Assembly (NCBI RefSeq): GCF_019263585.2
Contig: NZ_JADQDF010000001.1
Location: 4,474,501-4,538,500, forward strand
Origin: Pseudonocardia oceani
GTDB lineage: Bacteria; Actinomycetota; Actinomycetes; Mycobacteriales; Pseudonocardiaceae
Length of the DNA: 64,000 nucleotides
Direction of reading: 5' to 3'
The position numbers were made by a program, and so were the translations under genes. This document shows, piece after piece, positions 50,969 to 58,627 of this stretch. The notes under the pieces were generated by a model, which was not told the origin of the DNA, made no database searches, and saw only the letters and a program-made list of their open reading frames with translations. The first letter of the stretch is position 1; each line of letters begins with the position of its first letter.

Positions 50969-52180
50969 GTGCGATCTGCCGGAGTCACTGCTGTCGGCCC
51001 CCGTACCCGGTCACGCCGGGCCGCCCGGACGGGACGGACGGGTCGCCTGCGGTGGCTCCTCGTCGTCGCTGTGCTGGGGGTGGTCGCGGCCCTCGCCGCC
51101 ACGCGCTCGCGGCGTCCGGCCCCGGCCGCGCGTCCCGCGCCCGCCGAGGGCCCCTGGTTCGACGCCCCCGTGCCCGCCGACACCGCGACGCCGCCCATGG
51201 GCATCCCGACCTCGGCGCCGGAGCGGGCGCGGTCCGGTGCGCCCGCCGTCCTGACCGGTGCGCCGGCGTGGTCGGCGGAGGCCACCGACCCCGGACTGCG
51301 CCTGCCCGTCCCCGCCGACCCGCGGCTCCCGGGCCACGGCTCCGCCGAGGCCACCGACCGCCTGCCGGTGGCGACGCTCCTGGCGGCCCCGCCGGTGCCC
51401 CCGCCCGGGCCCCCTCCCGGCCCTCTCGCCGGGTTCGCCCCGTGGCCCGCACCGCCGGCGCCCCCGGCCTCCCCGGAGCCGGCGCCGCGCCCCGCCCACC
51501 GCTGGGGCCTGGGCGCGTACCTGGTCGCCGAGCTCGTGTTCCTCGCCGTGTCCGGGCTGATGGGCCTGCTGCTCGTCGGGCAGGACCCGATCGCGGCGGG
51601 GGCACTGGCCGCCGCGCTGGGCGTGCCGACCGTCGCGGCCGCGGGCGTCGCCCTGCTCTGGACCCGCTGGCGCGGCAACGGGCCCGTCATCGACCTGCAC
51701 CTGCGCCCGACCTGGAAGGACCTGTGGCTGGGCCTGGGCTTCGGGTTCGGCGGGCTGTTCCTGACGATCCCGGCGTCGCTGGTCTACGTGTCGATCGTGG
51801 GGGAGGACGCCTCGTCGGCCGTCGGCGACGTGTTCGGCGACATCACGGCGCCGCCGCTGACCGCGCTCGCGATCGTCGCCATCGTGGTGCTGGTCGCGCC
51901 GCTGTGCGAGGAGATCCTCTACCGCGGGCTGCTGTGGGGCGGGCTGACGCGGCTCGGCGCGAACCGGTGGCTGGCGTTCGGCGTCACGACCGTCATCTTC
52001 GCCCTGGCGCACTTCGAATGGCCCCGCGCGCTGCTGCTGCTGGTGGTGGCGCTGCCGCTCGGCCTGGCCCGGGTCTACAGCGACGGCCTGCTCGCGCCGG
52101 TGATCGCGCACCAGATCAACAACCTGCTGCCCGGGATCGGGCTCTACCTCATGCTGACCGGTGCGTTCCCCGTCCTGTAG
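50969..52180 (+). CDS. CPBP-family intramembrane metalloprotease with N-terminal extension
   Basis: Product of 403 aa. The C-terminal CPBP/Abi domain (about residues 175-400, seven or so helices) carries the glutamate motif APLCEEILYRGLLWGG, FALAHFEWPRA and IAHQINNLLPG, the conserved Glu-Glu/Arg, His and His/Asn residues of the family. An extra N-terminal helix (about 27-45) and a roughly 110-residue Pro/Ala-rich stretch precede it, which is unusual. The substrate is unknown. GTG lies 7 nt after TACGGT (50956-50961). Confidence 0.85.
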   Translation: MRSAGVTAVGPRTRSRRAARTGRTGRLRWLLVVAVLGVVAALAATRSRRPAPAARPAPAEGPWFDAPVPADTATPPMGIPTSAPERARSGAPAVLTGAPAWSAEATDPGLRLPVPADPRLPGHGSAEATDRLPVATLLAAPPVPPPGPPPGPLAGFAPWPAPPAPPASPEPAPRPAHRWGLGAYLVAELVFLAVSGLMGLLLVGQDPIAAGALAAALGVPTVAAAGVALLWTRWRGNGPVIDLHLRPTWKDLWLGLGFGFGGLFLTIPASLVYVSIVGEDASSAVGDVFGDITAPPLTALAIVAIVVLVAPLCEEILYRGLLWGGLTRLGANRWLAFGVTTVIFALAHFEWPRALLLLVVALPLGLARVYSDGLLAPVIAHQINNLLPGIGLYLMLTGAFPVL

Positions 52181-52184
52181 GGGC

Positions 52185-52198
52185 GTCTGGCACAATGG
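52185..52198 (+). promoter_or_regulatory. rpsP promoter
   Basis: GTCTGGCACAATGG with -10 CACAAT at 52191-52196. It gives a 5' leader of about 120 nt. The same motif precedes rplS. Confidence 0.6.
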
Positions 52199-52325
52199 CG
52201 TGTCGGCCCCGCGGTCGGCCCTCTACCAGCCGCGGCCACAACGTTCGAGCGACGCGCAGCCCGTAACCCCACGCGAGCAGCGCGGCCTCATCGCCGAAGT
52301 ACCGATCCAGGGAGCAGTCAAGAGC

Positions 52326-52781
52326 GTGGCCGTCAAGATCAAGCTGATGCGTCTGGGCAAGATCCGCCAGCCGTACTACCGCATCGTCGTCGCCGACGCC
52401 CGCAACCGCCGCAGCGGCCGGGCGATCGAGACCATCGGCAAGTACCACCCCAAGAACGAGCCGAGCCTCATCGAGGTCGACTCCGAGCGCGCGCAGTACT
52501 GGCTCGGCGTGGGCGCGCAGCCCACCGACCCGGTGCAGCACCTGCTGGAGATCACCGGCGACTGGCAGAAGTTCAAGGGCCTGCCCGGCACCGAGGGCAC
52601 CCTGAAGCCGCAGCCGGAGAAGGTCGACAAGCTCGCGCGCTTCAACGCCGCGCTGGCCGCGGCCAACGAGGAGCCGACCACCGAGGCCACCACGGCCAAG
52701 AAGAAGGCCGACCGCCGGCCCAAGGCCGATGACGCCGCCGCCGAGGCCCCCAAGGCCGACGAGGCCCCGGCCGAGTCGTGA
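52326..52781 (+). CDS. rpsP: 30S ribosomal protein S16 with extended tail
   Basis: Small-subunit protein, 151 aa. The core VAVKIKLMRLGKIRQPYYRI, VVADARNRRSGRAIETIGKY and YWLGVGAQPTDPV is canonical. Beyond about residue 105 it carries an Ala/Lys/Glu-rich acidic-basic tail ending EAPKADEAPAES, an extension frequent in actinobacterial S16. GTG at 52326 is fixed by the family start. khpA overlaps its stop by 4 nt. Confidence 0.95.
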   Translation: MAVKIKLMRLGKIRQPYYRIVVADARNRRSGRAIETIGKYHPKNEPSLIEVDSERAQYWLGVGAQPTDPVQHLLEITGDWQKFKGLPGTEGTLKPQPEKVDKLARFNAALAAANEEPTTEATTAKKKADRRPKADDAAAEAPKADEAPAES

Positions 52782-53017
52782 CGGTCCTGGCCGACGCACT
52801 GGAGCACCTGGTCCGGGGGATCGTCGATCACCCCGACGAGGTGCAGGTCGACCTCGTCACCAGCCGCCGTGGCCGCACCCTCGAGGTGCGGGTCCACCCG
52901 GAGGACCTGGGCAAGGTCATCGGCCGGGGTGGCCGCACGGCCACCGCACTGCGCACCGTCGTCGGCGGCATCGGCGGGCGCGGCGTGCGCGTCGACGTCG
53001 TCGACACCGACCGCTAG
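52778..53017 (+). CDS. khpA: KH-domain RNA-binding protein KhpA
   Basis: Single KH domain, 79 aa, with the GxxG loop in DLGKVIGRGGRTATALRTV. It normally works with KhpB as an RNA chaperone affecting division and growth. Its place between rpsP and rimM is strongly conserved. The GTG start overlaps the rpsP stop. Confidence 0.92.
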   Translation: MTVLADALEHLVRGIVDHPDEVQVDLVTSRRGRTLEVRVHPEDLGKVIGRGGRTATALRTVVGGIGGRGVRVDVVDTDR

Positions 53018-53024
53018 GACCGCC

Positions 53025-53570
53025 GTGCCCGCACCCGTCCGCGGTCGAGCCGGCGAGCTCCTCGTCGGCGTCGTCGTGCGGGCGCACGGGCTGCGCGGCG
53101 AGCTCGGCGTCGACGTCCGCACCGACTCACCCGACGAGCGCTTCGCCCCCGGCGAGGCGCTCGTCGCGCGTCGGGCGGGCGCCGCCGACGCCGTCCTGAC
53201 CGTCGAGTCCACCCGTGACCACTCCGGGAAGCTGCTCGTCCGCTTCGTCGAGGTCCCCGACCGCACCGCCGCCGAGCAGTGGCGCGGCACCCGCCTGCTC
53301 GTGCGGGCCGCGGAGCTGGCGCCCACCGACGACCCCGACGAGTTCCACGACCACGAGCTCGAGGGCCTGCGCGCCGAGCTCGAGGACGGCACGACCGTCG
53401 GCACGGTCCGCGAGATCCTGCACGGCCCCGCCGGCGACCTGCTCGTGCTCACCCGTCCCGAGGGCGACGCGCTCGTGCCGTTCGTGCACGCCATCGTCCC
53501 CACCGTCGACCTCGACGGTGGCCGGGTCGTCCTCACCCCGCCCGAGGGCCTGCTCGACCCCGAGCAGTAG
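53025..53570 (+). CDS. rimM: Ribosome maturation factor RimM
   Basis: Assists 30S head assembly by binding S19, 181 aa. The N-terminal RimM domain has VGVVVRAHGLRGELGVDVRT, and the C-terminal PRC-barrel part has HDHELEGLRAELEDGTTVG and ALVPFVHAIVPTVDLDGGRV. GTG at 53025 lies 7 nt after the khpA stop. trmD, normally next, is displaced by 1 kb. Confidence 0.94.
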   Translation: MPAPVRGRAGELLVGVVVRAHGLRGELGVDVRTDSPDERFAPGEALVARRAGAADAVLTVESTRDHSGKLLVRFVEVPDRTAAEQWRGTRLLVRAAELAPTDDPDEFHDHELEGLRAELEDGTTVGTVREILHGPAGDLLVLTRPEGDALVPFVHAIVPTVDLDGGRVVLTPPEGLLDPEQ

Positions 53571-53576
53571 CCGCCG

Positions 53577-53768
53577 CTAACGGGCGCCCGCCCGCGCGAG
53601 TGCCGCGGCCGGTCCGGCGGCGTCGGTGAGCTGCGGGATGTGCGCGGTGTCCGGTCGCTCGACGTGGTCGGCGCCGCCGGACCACATCAGGCCCCCGTGC
53701 CACTCCGGTACCCGGGCCGGCTCCAGGTCGCGCACAGCGCCGCTGCAACGGACGGTCTTGTCAACCAT
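53577..53768 (-). CDS. Possible 63-aa protein divergent from the HTH gene
   Basis: Minus-strand frame from ATG 53768 starting MVDKTVRCSGAVRDLEPARV, with a Trp/Gly-containing middle (PEWHGGLMWSGGADHV) and an Ala-rich end. Its start codon is the centre of a 16-bp palindrome. No clear ribosome site. Composition looks more protein-like than chance, but no family is recognised, so it may be spurious. Confidence 0.35.
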   Translation of the reverse strand: MVDKTVRCSGAVRDLEPARVPEWHGGLMWSGGADHVERPDTAHIPQLTDAAGPAAALARAGAR

Positions 53769-53802
53769 GGTTGACGAGCGGCAGATGTCAACGTAGGTTG
53801 AC
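53760..53802. promoter_or_regulatory. Twin GTCAAC/GTTGAC operators
   Basis: Two 16-bp palindromes with identical arms: GTCAAC-CATG-GTTGAC (53760-53775) and GTCAAC-GTAG-GTTGAC (53787-53802), centres 27 bp apart. The right one contains TAGGTT (53794-53799), a -10 ending 7 nt before the HTH start. The left contains the ATG of the divergent small frame. This is the layout expected for autoregulation by the HTH protein or another dimeric factor. Confidence 0.75.
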
Positions 53803-53806
53803 GTCC

Positions 53807-54022
53807 ATGAGTGATGCCACGAAGGTTGCGGCGGCGGCGTCCAGCAGGGACCCGGCCGTCGGGCTGGCGGCGGTGGCCTCCCTGCGGGGGCTGCTGGAGT
53901 CGCTGGAGGAGCTGCAGGTGAGCAACGCGCGCGACCAGGGGTGGTCGTGGCAGCAGATCGCCGAGGTCCTGCGCGTGAGCCGTCAGGCCGTCCACAAGAA
54001 GTACCGCCGGTTCGGGTTCTGA
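53807..54022 (+). CDS. Small helix-turn-helix protein
   Basis: Product of 71 aa. An Ala-rich helical N-terminus (LAAVASLRGLLESLEELQVS) is followed by a C-terminal HTH, GWSWQQIAEVLRVSRQAVHK, ending in a basic tail KKYRRFGF. It has the size of minimal DNA-binding regulators found beside Clp-N-domain genes in actinobacteria. It is likely leaderless. The twin palindromes directly upstream make autoregulation likely. Confidence 0.82.
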   Translation: MSDATKVAAAASSRDPAVGLAAVASLRGLLESLEELQVSNARDQGWSWQQIAEVLRVSRQAVHKKYRRFGF

Positions 54023-54035
54023 GAGGGGATCGACG

Positions 54036-54593
54036 ATGTTCGAGAGGTTCACCGACAAGGCCCGGCAGGTCGTCGTGCAGGCGCAGGAGGAGTCGCGGCA
54101 GCGCCGCGCCGACGCCGTCCGCACCGAGCACCTGCTGGTCGCGCTGTACGCCGTGCCGGGCAACCTGGCGCTCGCCGTGCTCGAGGGGCACAGCGTCGAC
54201 GCCGCGGCCGTGCGTGCCGACGTCGACGCGCTGCGCGGCGGGCTCGGCCCGGCCGACGCCGAGGCGCTGTCGACGCTGGGGATCGACCTCGACGAGGTGC
54301 GCCGCCAGGTCGAGGACGCGTTCGGGCCCGGAGCGCTCGACCGCACGCGGTCGCGGGGCAGGAGCTGGTTCGCCGGGCACATCCCGTTCGACCGCGGGGC
54401 GAAGAAGGTGCTGGAGCTCGGGCTGCGCGAGGCCCTGCGGCTCAAGCACAACTACATCGGCTGCGAGCACGTCCTGCTCGGCCTCCTGCGCGCCGAGGGG
54501 TCGGCGCAGACGATCCTGCTCGCCCGCGGCGCCCGGCTGGACACCGCGCGGGTCATGGTCGAGGAGCTGCTGCGGGGGCGCCGCGCGGGCTGA
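54036..54593 (+). CDS. Stand-alone Clp N-terminal (Clp R) domain protein
   Basis: Product of 185 aa with two Clp-N repeats: MFERFTDKARQVVVQAQEES and RTEHLLVALYAVPGNLALAV in the first half, IPFDRGAKKVLELGLREALR and HNYIGCEHVLLGLLRAEGSA in the second. There is no AAA+ ATPase part, so it is not a ClpC unfoldase. It could act as a substrate adaptor or decoy for ClpC (inference). It lies 13 nt after the HTH gene with GAGAGGGG as ribosome site. Confidence 0.88.
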   Translation: MFERFTDKARQVVVQAQEESRQRRADAVRTEHLLVALYAVPGNLALAVLEGHSVDAAAVRADVDALRGGLGPADAEALSTLGIDLDEVRRQVEDAFGPGALDRTRSRGRSWFAGHIPFDRGAKKVLELGLREALRLKHNYIGCEHVLLGLLRAEGSAQTILLARGARLDTARVMVEELLRGRRAG

Positions 54594-54630
54594 GGCCCGG
54601 CGGCGCGGCGCGCCCTGGCAGCATCGCCCC

Positions 54631-55371
54631 GTGCGGATCGACGTCGTCACCATCTTCCCCGGCTACCTGGCGCCGCTGCGGGAGGCGCTGCTCGGGCGCG
54701 CGATCGAGGCCGGGCTGGTCGAGCTCGGGGTGCACGACCTGCGCGACTGGACCCACGACGTGCACCAGGCCGTCGACGACTCCCCGTACGGCGGCGGCCC
54801 GGGGATGGTGATGCGACCGCAGGTGTGGGGCGAGGCGCTGGACGCCGTCGTCGGCGACGCGCCCGCGCGGCTCGTCGTCCCGACGCCGGCCGGGCGGCCG
54901 TTCACCCAGGCCACCGCGCAGGCCTGGGCGGGGGAGGAGCGGCTGGTGTTCGCCTGCGGGCGCTACGAGGGCATCGACCAGCGCGTCGTCGACGCCTACG
55001 CACAGCGGATGCCCGTCGACGAGGTGAGCATCGGCGACTACGTGCTGGTCGGGGGCGAGGTAGCCGTGCTCGTCATGGTCGAGGCCGTGGTGCGGCTGCT
55101 GCCCGGCGTGCTCGGCAACCCGGTGAGCGCGCAGGAGGACTCCTTCTCCGACGGCCTGCTGGAGGGTCCCGCCTACACGCGCCCGGTGTCCTGGCGCGGC
55201 CTGGACGTGCCCGACGTGCTGCGCAGCGGCAACCACGCCGCCATCGCCCGCTGGCGGCGCGACCGGGCGCTGGAGCGCACCGCCGCCCGTCGCCCCGACC
55301 TGCTCGACGCCCTGCCCGACGACGCGCTCGACCGCGCCGACCGCGCGTTCCTGGCCGGCCTGGACGGGTGA
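54631..55371 (+). CDS. trmD: tRNA (guanine37-N1)-methyltransferase
   Basis: Methylates G37 next to the anticodon to prevent frameshifting; essential. SPOUT-fold trefoil-knot enzyme, 246 aa. It begins VRIDVVTIFPGYLAPLREAL. Active-site loops are VDDSPYGGGPGMVMRPQVW, FACGRYEGIDQRVVDAYA and VDEVSIGDYVLVGGEVAVLV. GTG at 54631 is set by the family start. rplS follows after 139 bp with its own promoter. Confidence 0.96.
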   Translation: MRIDVVTIFPGYLAPLREALLGRAIEAGLVELGVHDLRDWTHDVHQAVDDSPYGGGPGMVMRPQVWGEALDAVVGDAPARLVVPTPAGRPFTQATAQAWAGEERLVFACGRYEGIDQRVVDAYAQRMPVDEVSIGDYVLVGGEVAVLVMVEAVVRLLPGVLGNPVSAQEDSFSDGLLEGPAYTRPVSWRGLDVPDVLRSGNHAAIARWRRDRALERTAARRPDLLDALPDDALDRADRAFLAGLDG

Positions 55372-55390
55372 GTTCGGCCCGCCGGGACGC

Positions 55391-55404
55391 GTCTGGCATC
55401 ATGG
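55391..55404 (+). promoter_or_regulatory. rplS promoter
   Basis: GTCTGGCATCATGG, almost the same as the rpsP promoter, with -10 CATCAT at 55397-55402. It predicts a leader of about 100 nt before rplS. Confidence 0.55.
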
Positions 55405-55510
55405 TCTCCGAGCTGCTGCGCCCGCAGGCGCCTGCCCGCGCCCCGATGCGCGCACCGGAACTTTGTCGGTACCGCACGACCGCTATTCGAACCGAGGACG
55501 GATCTCCGCG

Positions 55511-55870
55511 ATGAACACCCTGGACGCACTGGACGCACAGATGCTGCGCCCCGACATCCCCGCCTTCCGGCCGGGCGACACGCTCAAGGTGCACGTGAAG
55601 GTCATCGAGGGCACGCGCTCCCGCGTCCAGATCTTCCAGGGCGTCGTCATCCGCCGCCACGGCGCGGGCGCCCGCGAGACCTTCACGGTCCGCAAGGTCT
55701 CCTTCGGCGTCGGCGTCGAGCGCACCTTCCCGGTGCACTCCCCGAACCTCGAGCGCATCGAGATCTTCACCCGTGGTGACGTCCGGCGCGCCAAGCTCTA
55801 CTACCTGCGTGACCTGCGCGGCAAGGCCGCGAAGATCAAGGAGAAGCGCGAGCGCACGTCCGCGTCCTGA
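55511..55870 (+). CDS. rplS: 50S ribosomal protein L19
   Basis: Product of 119 aa, standard length, at the subunit interface. Landmarks are PAFRPGDTLKVHVKVIEGTR, RVQIFQGVVIRRHGAGARET and KLYYLRDLRGKAAKIKEKR. The start is ATG 55511. A leader of about 100 nt could hold a control structure, but none was recognised with confidence. Confidence 0.96.
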   Translation: MNTLDALDAQMLRPDIPAFRPGDTLKVHVKVIEGTRSRVQIFQGVVIRRHGAGARETFTVRKVSFGVGVERTFPVHSPNLERIEIFTRGDVRRAKLYYLRDLRGKAAKIKEKRERTSAS

Positions 55871-55903
55871 CCGACGCGGACCTGTTGCCGTAGCCTCGTG
55901 GCC

Positions 55904-57409
55904 GTGGCCCTCCCCGAGCTCCCCGACGACCGGCGGGCCCGACCGCAGCGCTTCTCGCCGGCCGGTCCAGCGGGATCCCGGCACGCGGTGCGCACGCCGC
56001 CGGGAGGGCAGCCCGCGAGTCGCGGCGACGACGAGGGCGCCCCGGATCAGCGGCCCGAAGGGCCGCGCCGGGGCACCGTCGTGCCCCCGCTCTCGGGGAT
56101 GCGCCCGCCGCTGCCGCCGTCCGGTCCGCGGCCGCCGCTGAACGGTTCCACCGCTCGCCGCGACGGGGGCGCGCCCGGCAGCGGTGCTGCGTCCGTCGGG
56201 GGAGCCCCGCCCGTGCGGCGCTCCGGGCCCCCGGCGCCCGCCGGCCCGAACGGCCGGGGTCCCAGCCGCTACGGCGTGGTCCCGCCGCCCGTCCGCGGGT
56301 CCCGCCCGCCGTCGGCGCCCGTCCGCAGGGTCCCCGGTGACGACGAGCCGACCGAGGTCCACGGCGATCCCGTCCGCGACGCCGCTCCGGCGCGCCCCGA
56401 CACCGCCGCGCGCGCCTCGGCGGCGGCCGCCCCCGCCGGCCCCGTCGACCCCGCACCGGGCGACGAGTCGCCCGCCGCGCCCCCCGGCACCGCCACCGAG
56501 TTCCCCGGCCGCCACCGCCGCCGTGCGGGAGCCACCGCCGGGTCCCGGCCCGCGTCGGAGTACCAGGCCGAGGCCGCAGCCGCGCGCGGCGGCAAGAAGG
56601 CGCGCCCGGGCCGTCGGCGCCGCGAGAACTTCTGGCGCGAGCTGCCGCTGCTGATCGTCGTCGCGCTGGTGCTCACGTTCCTCATCCAGACCTTCCTGGC
56701 CAAGGTCTACGTGATCCCGTCCGGCTCGATGGAGACCACGCTGCACGGCTGCACCGGCTGCAACAACGACCGCGTGCTCGTCGACAAGGTCACCTACCGC
56801 TTCACCAGCCCGCAGCCCGGCGACGTCGTCGTCTTCCGCGGCCCGGAGGGCTGGATCAACACCGAGTTCTCGGTGCCGCAGTCCGACAACGCGCTGATCA
56901 ACGGCCTGCAGCAGTTCGGTTCGCTGATCGGCCTCGCGCCGCCCGACGAGAAGGACTTCGTCAAGCGCGTGATCGCGGTCGGCGGCCAGACGGTGCAGTG
57001 CTGCGACAGCCGCGACCGGCTCCTCGTCGACGGCGAGCCCCTCACCGAGCCCTACGTCTACTTCCTGCCCGAGGCCGGCCCGGCCCGCGAGCAGCGCTTC
57101 GATCCGGTGACGGTCCCCGAGGGCCAGCTCTGGATGATGGGCGACAGCCGCAACAACTCGTCCGACTCCCGGGCCGAGGGGCACGGCGCCGTGCCGGTGG
57201 AGAACGTCATCGGCCAGGCCCGGCTCATCGTGCTGCCGTTCGGCCGGTTCGGGTGGGTCGACGCGATCGACCCGCAGCCCGACCAGGCCGTCGGCATGGG
57301 CGCGGGGGCGGCTGCGGGCGTCCCGCTCGCGATGGGGATGCTGGGTACGCTGCCCCTGGCCCTGTGGCGCCGTCGCCGCGCCGAGCGCGGCGAGACCTTC
57401 CTGCCCTGA
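55904..57409 (+). CDS. lepB: Signal peptidase I with long cytosolic N-terminus
   Basis: Membrane serine protease that removes signal peptides. The product is 501 aa, much longer than typical (250-300), because about 240 Pro/Arg/Ala-rich residues precede the first helix (near 246-268, LLIVVALVLTFLIQTFLAKV). Catalytic Ser275 is in VIPSGSMETTL and Lys354 in DFVKRVIAVGGQ. The box E-like motif is LWMMGDSRNNSSDSRAEGH. A second helix lies near the C-terminus. Two Cys pairs (CTGC, CC) lie on the periplasmic side. GTG at 55904 is 7 nt after TAGCCT (leaderless); GTG 55898 is possible. Confidence 0.92.
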   Translation: MALPELPDDRRARPQRFSPAGPAGSRHAVRTPPGGQPASRGDDEGAPDQRPEGPRRGTVVPPLSGMRPPLPPSGPRPPLNGSTARRDGGAPGSGAASVGGAPPVRRSGPPAPAGPNGRGPSRYGVVPPPVRGSRPPSAPVRRVPGDDEPTEVHGDPVRDAAPARPDTAARASAAAAPAGPVDPAPGDESPAAPPGTATEFPGRHRRRAGATAGSRPASEYQAEAAAARGGKKARPGRRRRENFWRELPLLIVVALVLTFLIQTFLAKVYVIPSGSMETTLHGCTGCNNDRVLVDKVTYRFTSPQPGDVVVFRGPEGWINTEFSVPQSDNALINGLQQFGSLIGLAPPDEKDFVKRVIAVGGQTVQCCDSRDRLLVDGEPLTEPYVYFLPEAGPAREQRFDPVTVPEGQLWMMGDSRNNSSDSRAEGHGAVPVENVIGQARLIVLPFGRFGWVDAIDPQPDQAVGMGAGAAAGVPLAMGMLGTLPLALWRRRRAERGETFLP

Positions 57410-57446
57410 CCGTCGTCCGACCGGTCCTGCGAGTCCCGGAGCGTTC

Positions 57447-58223
57447 GTGCCCGTCCGTCGTCGCCGCCCCCCGCGGATCCTGCTGCCCGCGGAGCTGCGC
57501 CCCACCCGTGCGGTGGTGCGGCGCTCCGCCGGGAGCTGGACGCTGCAGTCCACGCTCCACCGGCACGGCCTCGGGCCGGTCGCGGGCGTCGACGAGGCCG
57601 GGCGGGGGGCGTGCGCGGGCCCGCTGGTCGTCGCCGCCTGCGTCCTGCGGCCCGGTGACGCGCGGGCGCTCGACGGCCTCACCGACTCCAAGCTGCTGAC
57701 GGCCGCCGCGCGCGAGGAGTACTACGCGCTGATCCGGCGGCGCGCGCTCGACCACGCCGTCGTCGTCATCCCGCCGGAGGAGGTCGACCGGCGTGGGGTG
57801 CACGTCGCCAACATCGAGGGGATGCGCCGCGCCGTCGCCGGTCTCGCGTCGCCCCCCGGCTACGTCCTCACCGACGGCTTCCCGGTGCGGGGGTTCGGCC
57901 GACCGGCCCTGGCCGTGCCCAAGGGCGACCAGGTGGCGGCGTGCGTGGCAGCCGCGTCCGTGCTCGCCAAGGTGACCCGGGACCGGATCATGGTCGGTCT
58001 CGACGCCGAGCACCCGCGCTACGGGTTCGCCGAGCACAAGGGGTACTGCACGCCGGTGCACGACGCGGCCCTGGCCGAGCACGGGCCGAGCTCGGTGCAC
58101 CGCTTCTCGTTCGTCAACGTGCGGGCCGCCGCGCGGGGTGAGCTGGTGCCGCGCCTCCCTGCCGCCGGGCGCGTGCCCGTGCTGGTCCACAATGACGGGG
58201 TGAGCGAGGAGAGCGAGCTGTGA
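57447..58223 (+). CDS. rnhB: Ribonuclease HII
   Basis: Removes ribonucleotides from DNA, 258 aa. Acidic motifs are VAGVDEAGRGACAGPLVVAA (first Asp-Glu pair near residue 50) and YVLTDGFPV, and VAAASVLAKVTRDRIM is also diagnostic. The N-terminus has about 25 extra basic residues. The 3' end overlaps the DUF2469 start by 4 nt. Confidence 0.94.
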   Translation: MPVRRRRPPRILLPAELRPTRAVVRRSAGSWTLQSTLHRHGLGPVAGVDEAGRGACAGPLVVAACVLRPGDARALDGLTDSKLLTAAAREEYYALIRRRALDHAVVVIPPEEVDRRGVHVANIEGMRRAVAGLASPPGYVLTDGFPVRGFGRPALAVPKGDQVAACVAAASVLAKVTRDRIMVGLDAEHPRYGFAEHKGYCTPVHDAALAEHGPSSVHRFSFVNVRAAARGELVPRLPAAGRVPVLVHNDGVSEESEL

Positions 58224-58543
58224 GCGCCGAGGATCTCGAGAAGTACGAGACCGAGATGGAGCTCACGCTCTACAAGGAGTACCGGGACATCGTCTCCCAG
58301 TTCTCCTATGTCGTGGAGACCGAGCGGCGGTTCTACCTGGCCAACTCCGTCGACGTTGCGGCGCGCAACGCCGACGGCGAGGTGTACTTCGAGGTCCGCA
58401 TGTCCGACGCCTGGGTGTGGGACATGTACCGCCCGGCGCGGTTCGTGAAGAACGTGCGGGTGCTGACGTTCAAGGACGTCAACGTCGAGGAGCTCGACAA
58501 GCCCGACCTGCGGCTGCCGGAGGGCGACCAGTTCGGCTCCTGA
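58220..58543 (+). CDS. DUF2469 family protein
   Basis: Conserved actinobacterial protein of 107 aa (MSAEDLEKYETEMELTLYKE, then FYLANSVDVAARNADGEVYF). Function is unknown. Position directly after rnhB is conserved across the phylum. The acidic, compact sequence has no membrane segment. The GTG start overlaps the rnhB stop. Confidence 0.9.
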   Translation: MSAEDLEKYETEMELTLYKEYRDIVSQFSYVVETERRFYLANSVDVAARNADGEVYFEVRMSDAWVWDMYRPARFVKNVRVLTFKDVNVEELDKPDLRLPEGDQFGS

Positions 58544-58549
58544 GCCGGG

Positions 58550-58578
58550 TTGTCCACATCGGCCCCGGTCCATCCACA
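58550..58578 (+). promoter_or_regulatory. DnaA-box-like pair
   Basis: TTGTCCACA (58550-58558) equals the preferred actinobacterial DnaA box; CCATCCACA (58570-58578) matches 7 of 9 positions of TTATCCACA in the same orientation, 20 bp away. They lie in the only gap (84 bp) between DUF2469 and the yraN-comM-dprA genes. Confidence 0.5.
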
Positions 58579-58627
58579 GAAATCCGGAAGTCCCGCCGGC
58601 GCGTCCGCCCGGCCCCATGGTGGGTCC

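Noticed and set aside
53941..54630. A long N-terminal extension of TrmD overlapping the Clp-N gene
   Set aside because: The frame is open upstream only because of GC bias; TrmD begins with the conserved VRIDVVTIFPGY at 54631.
55405..55510. L19 autoregulatory leader structure
   Set aside because: A leader of suitable length exists, but I could not identify a conserved stem that would justify calling it.
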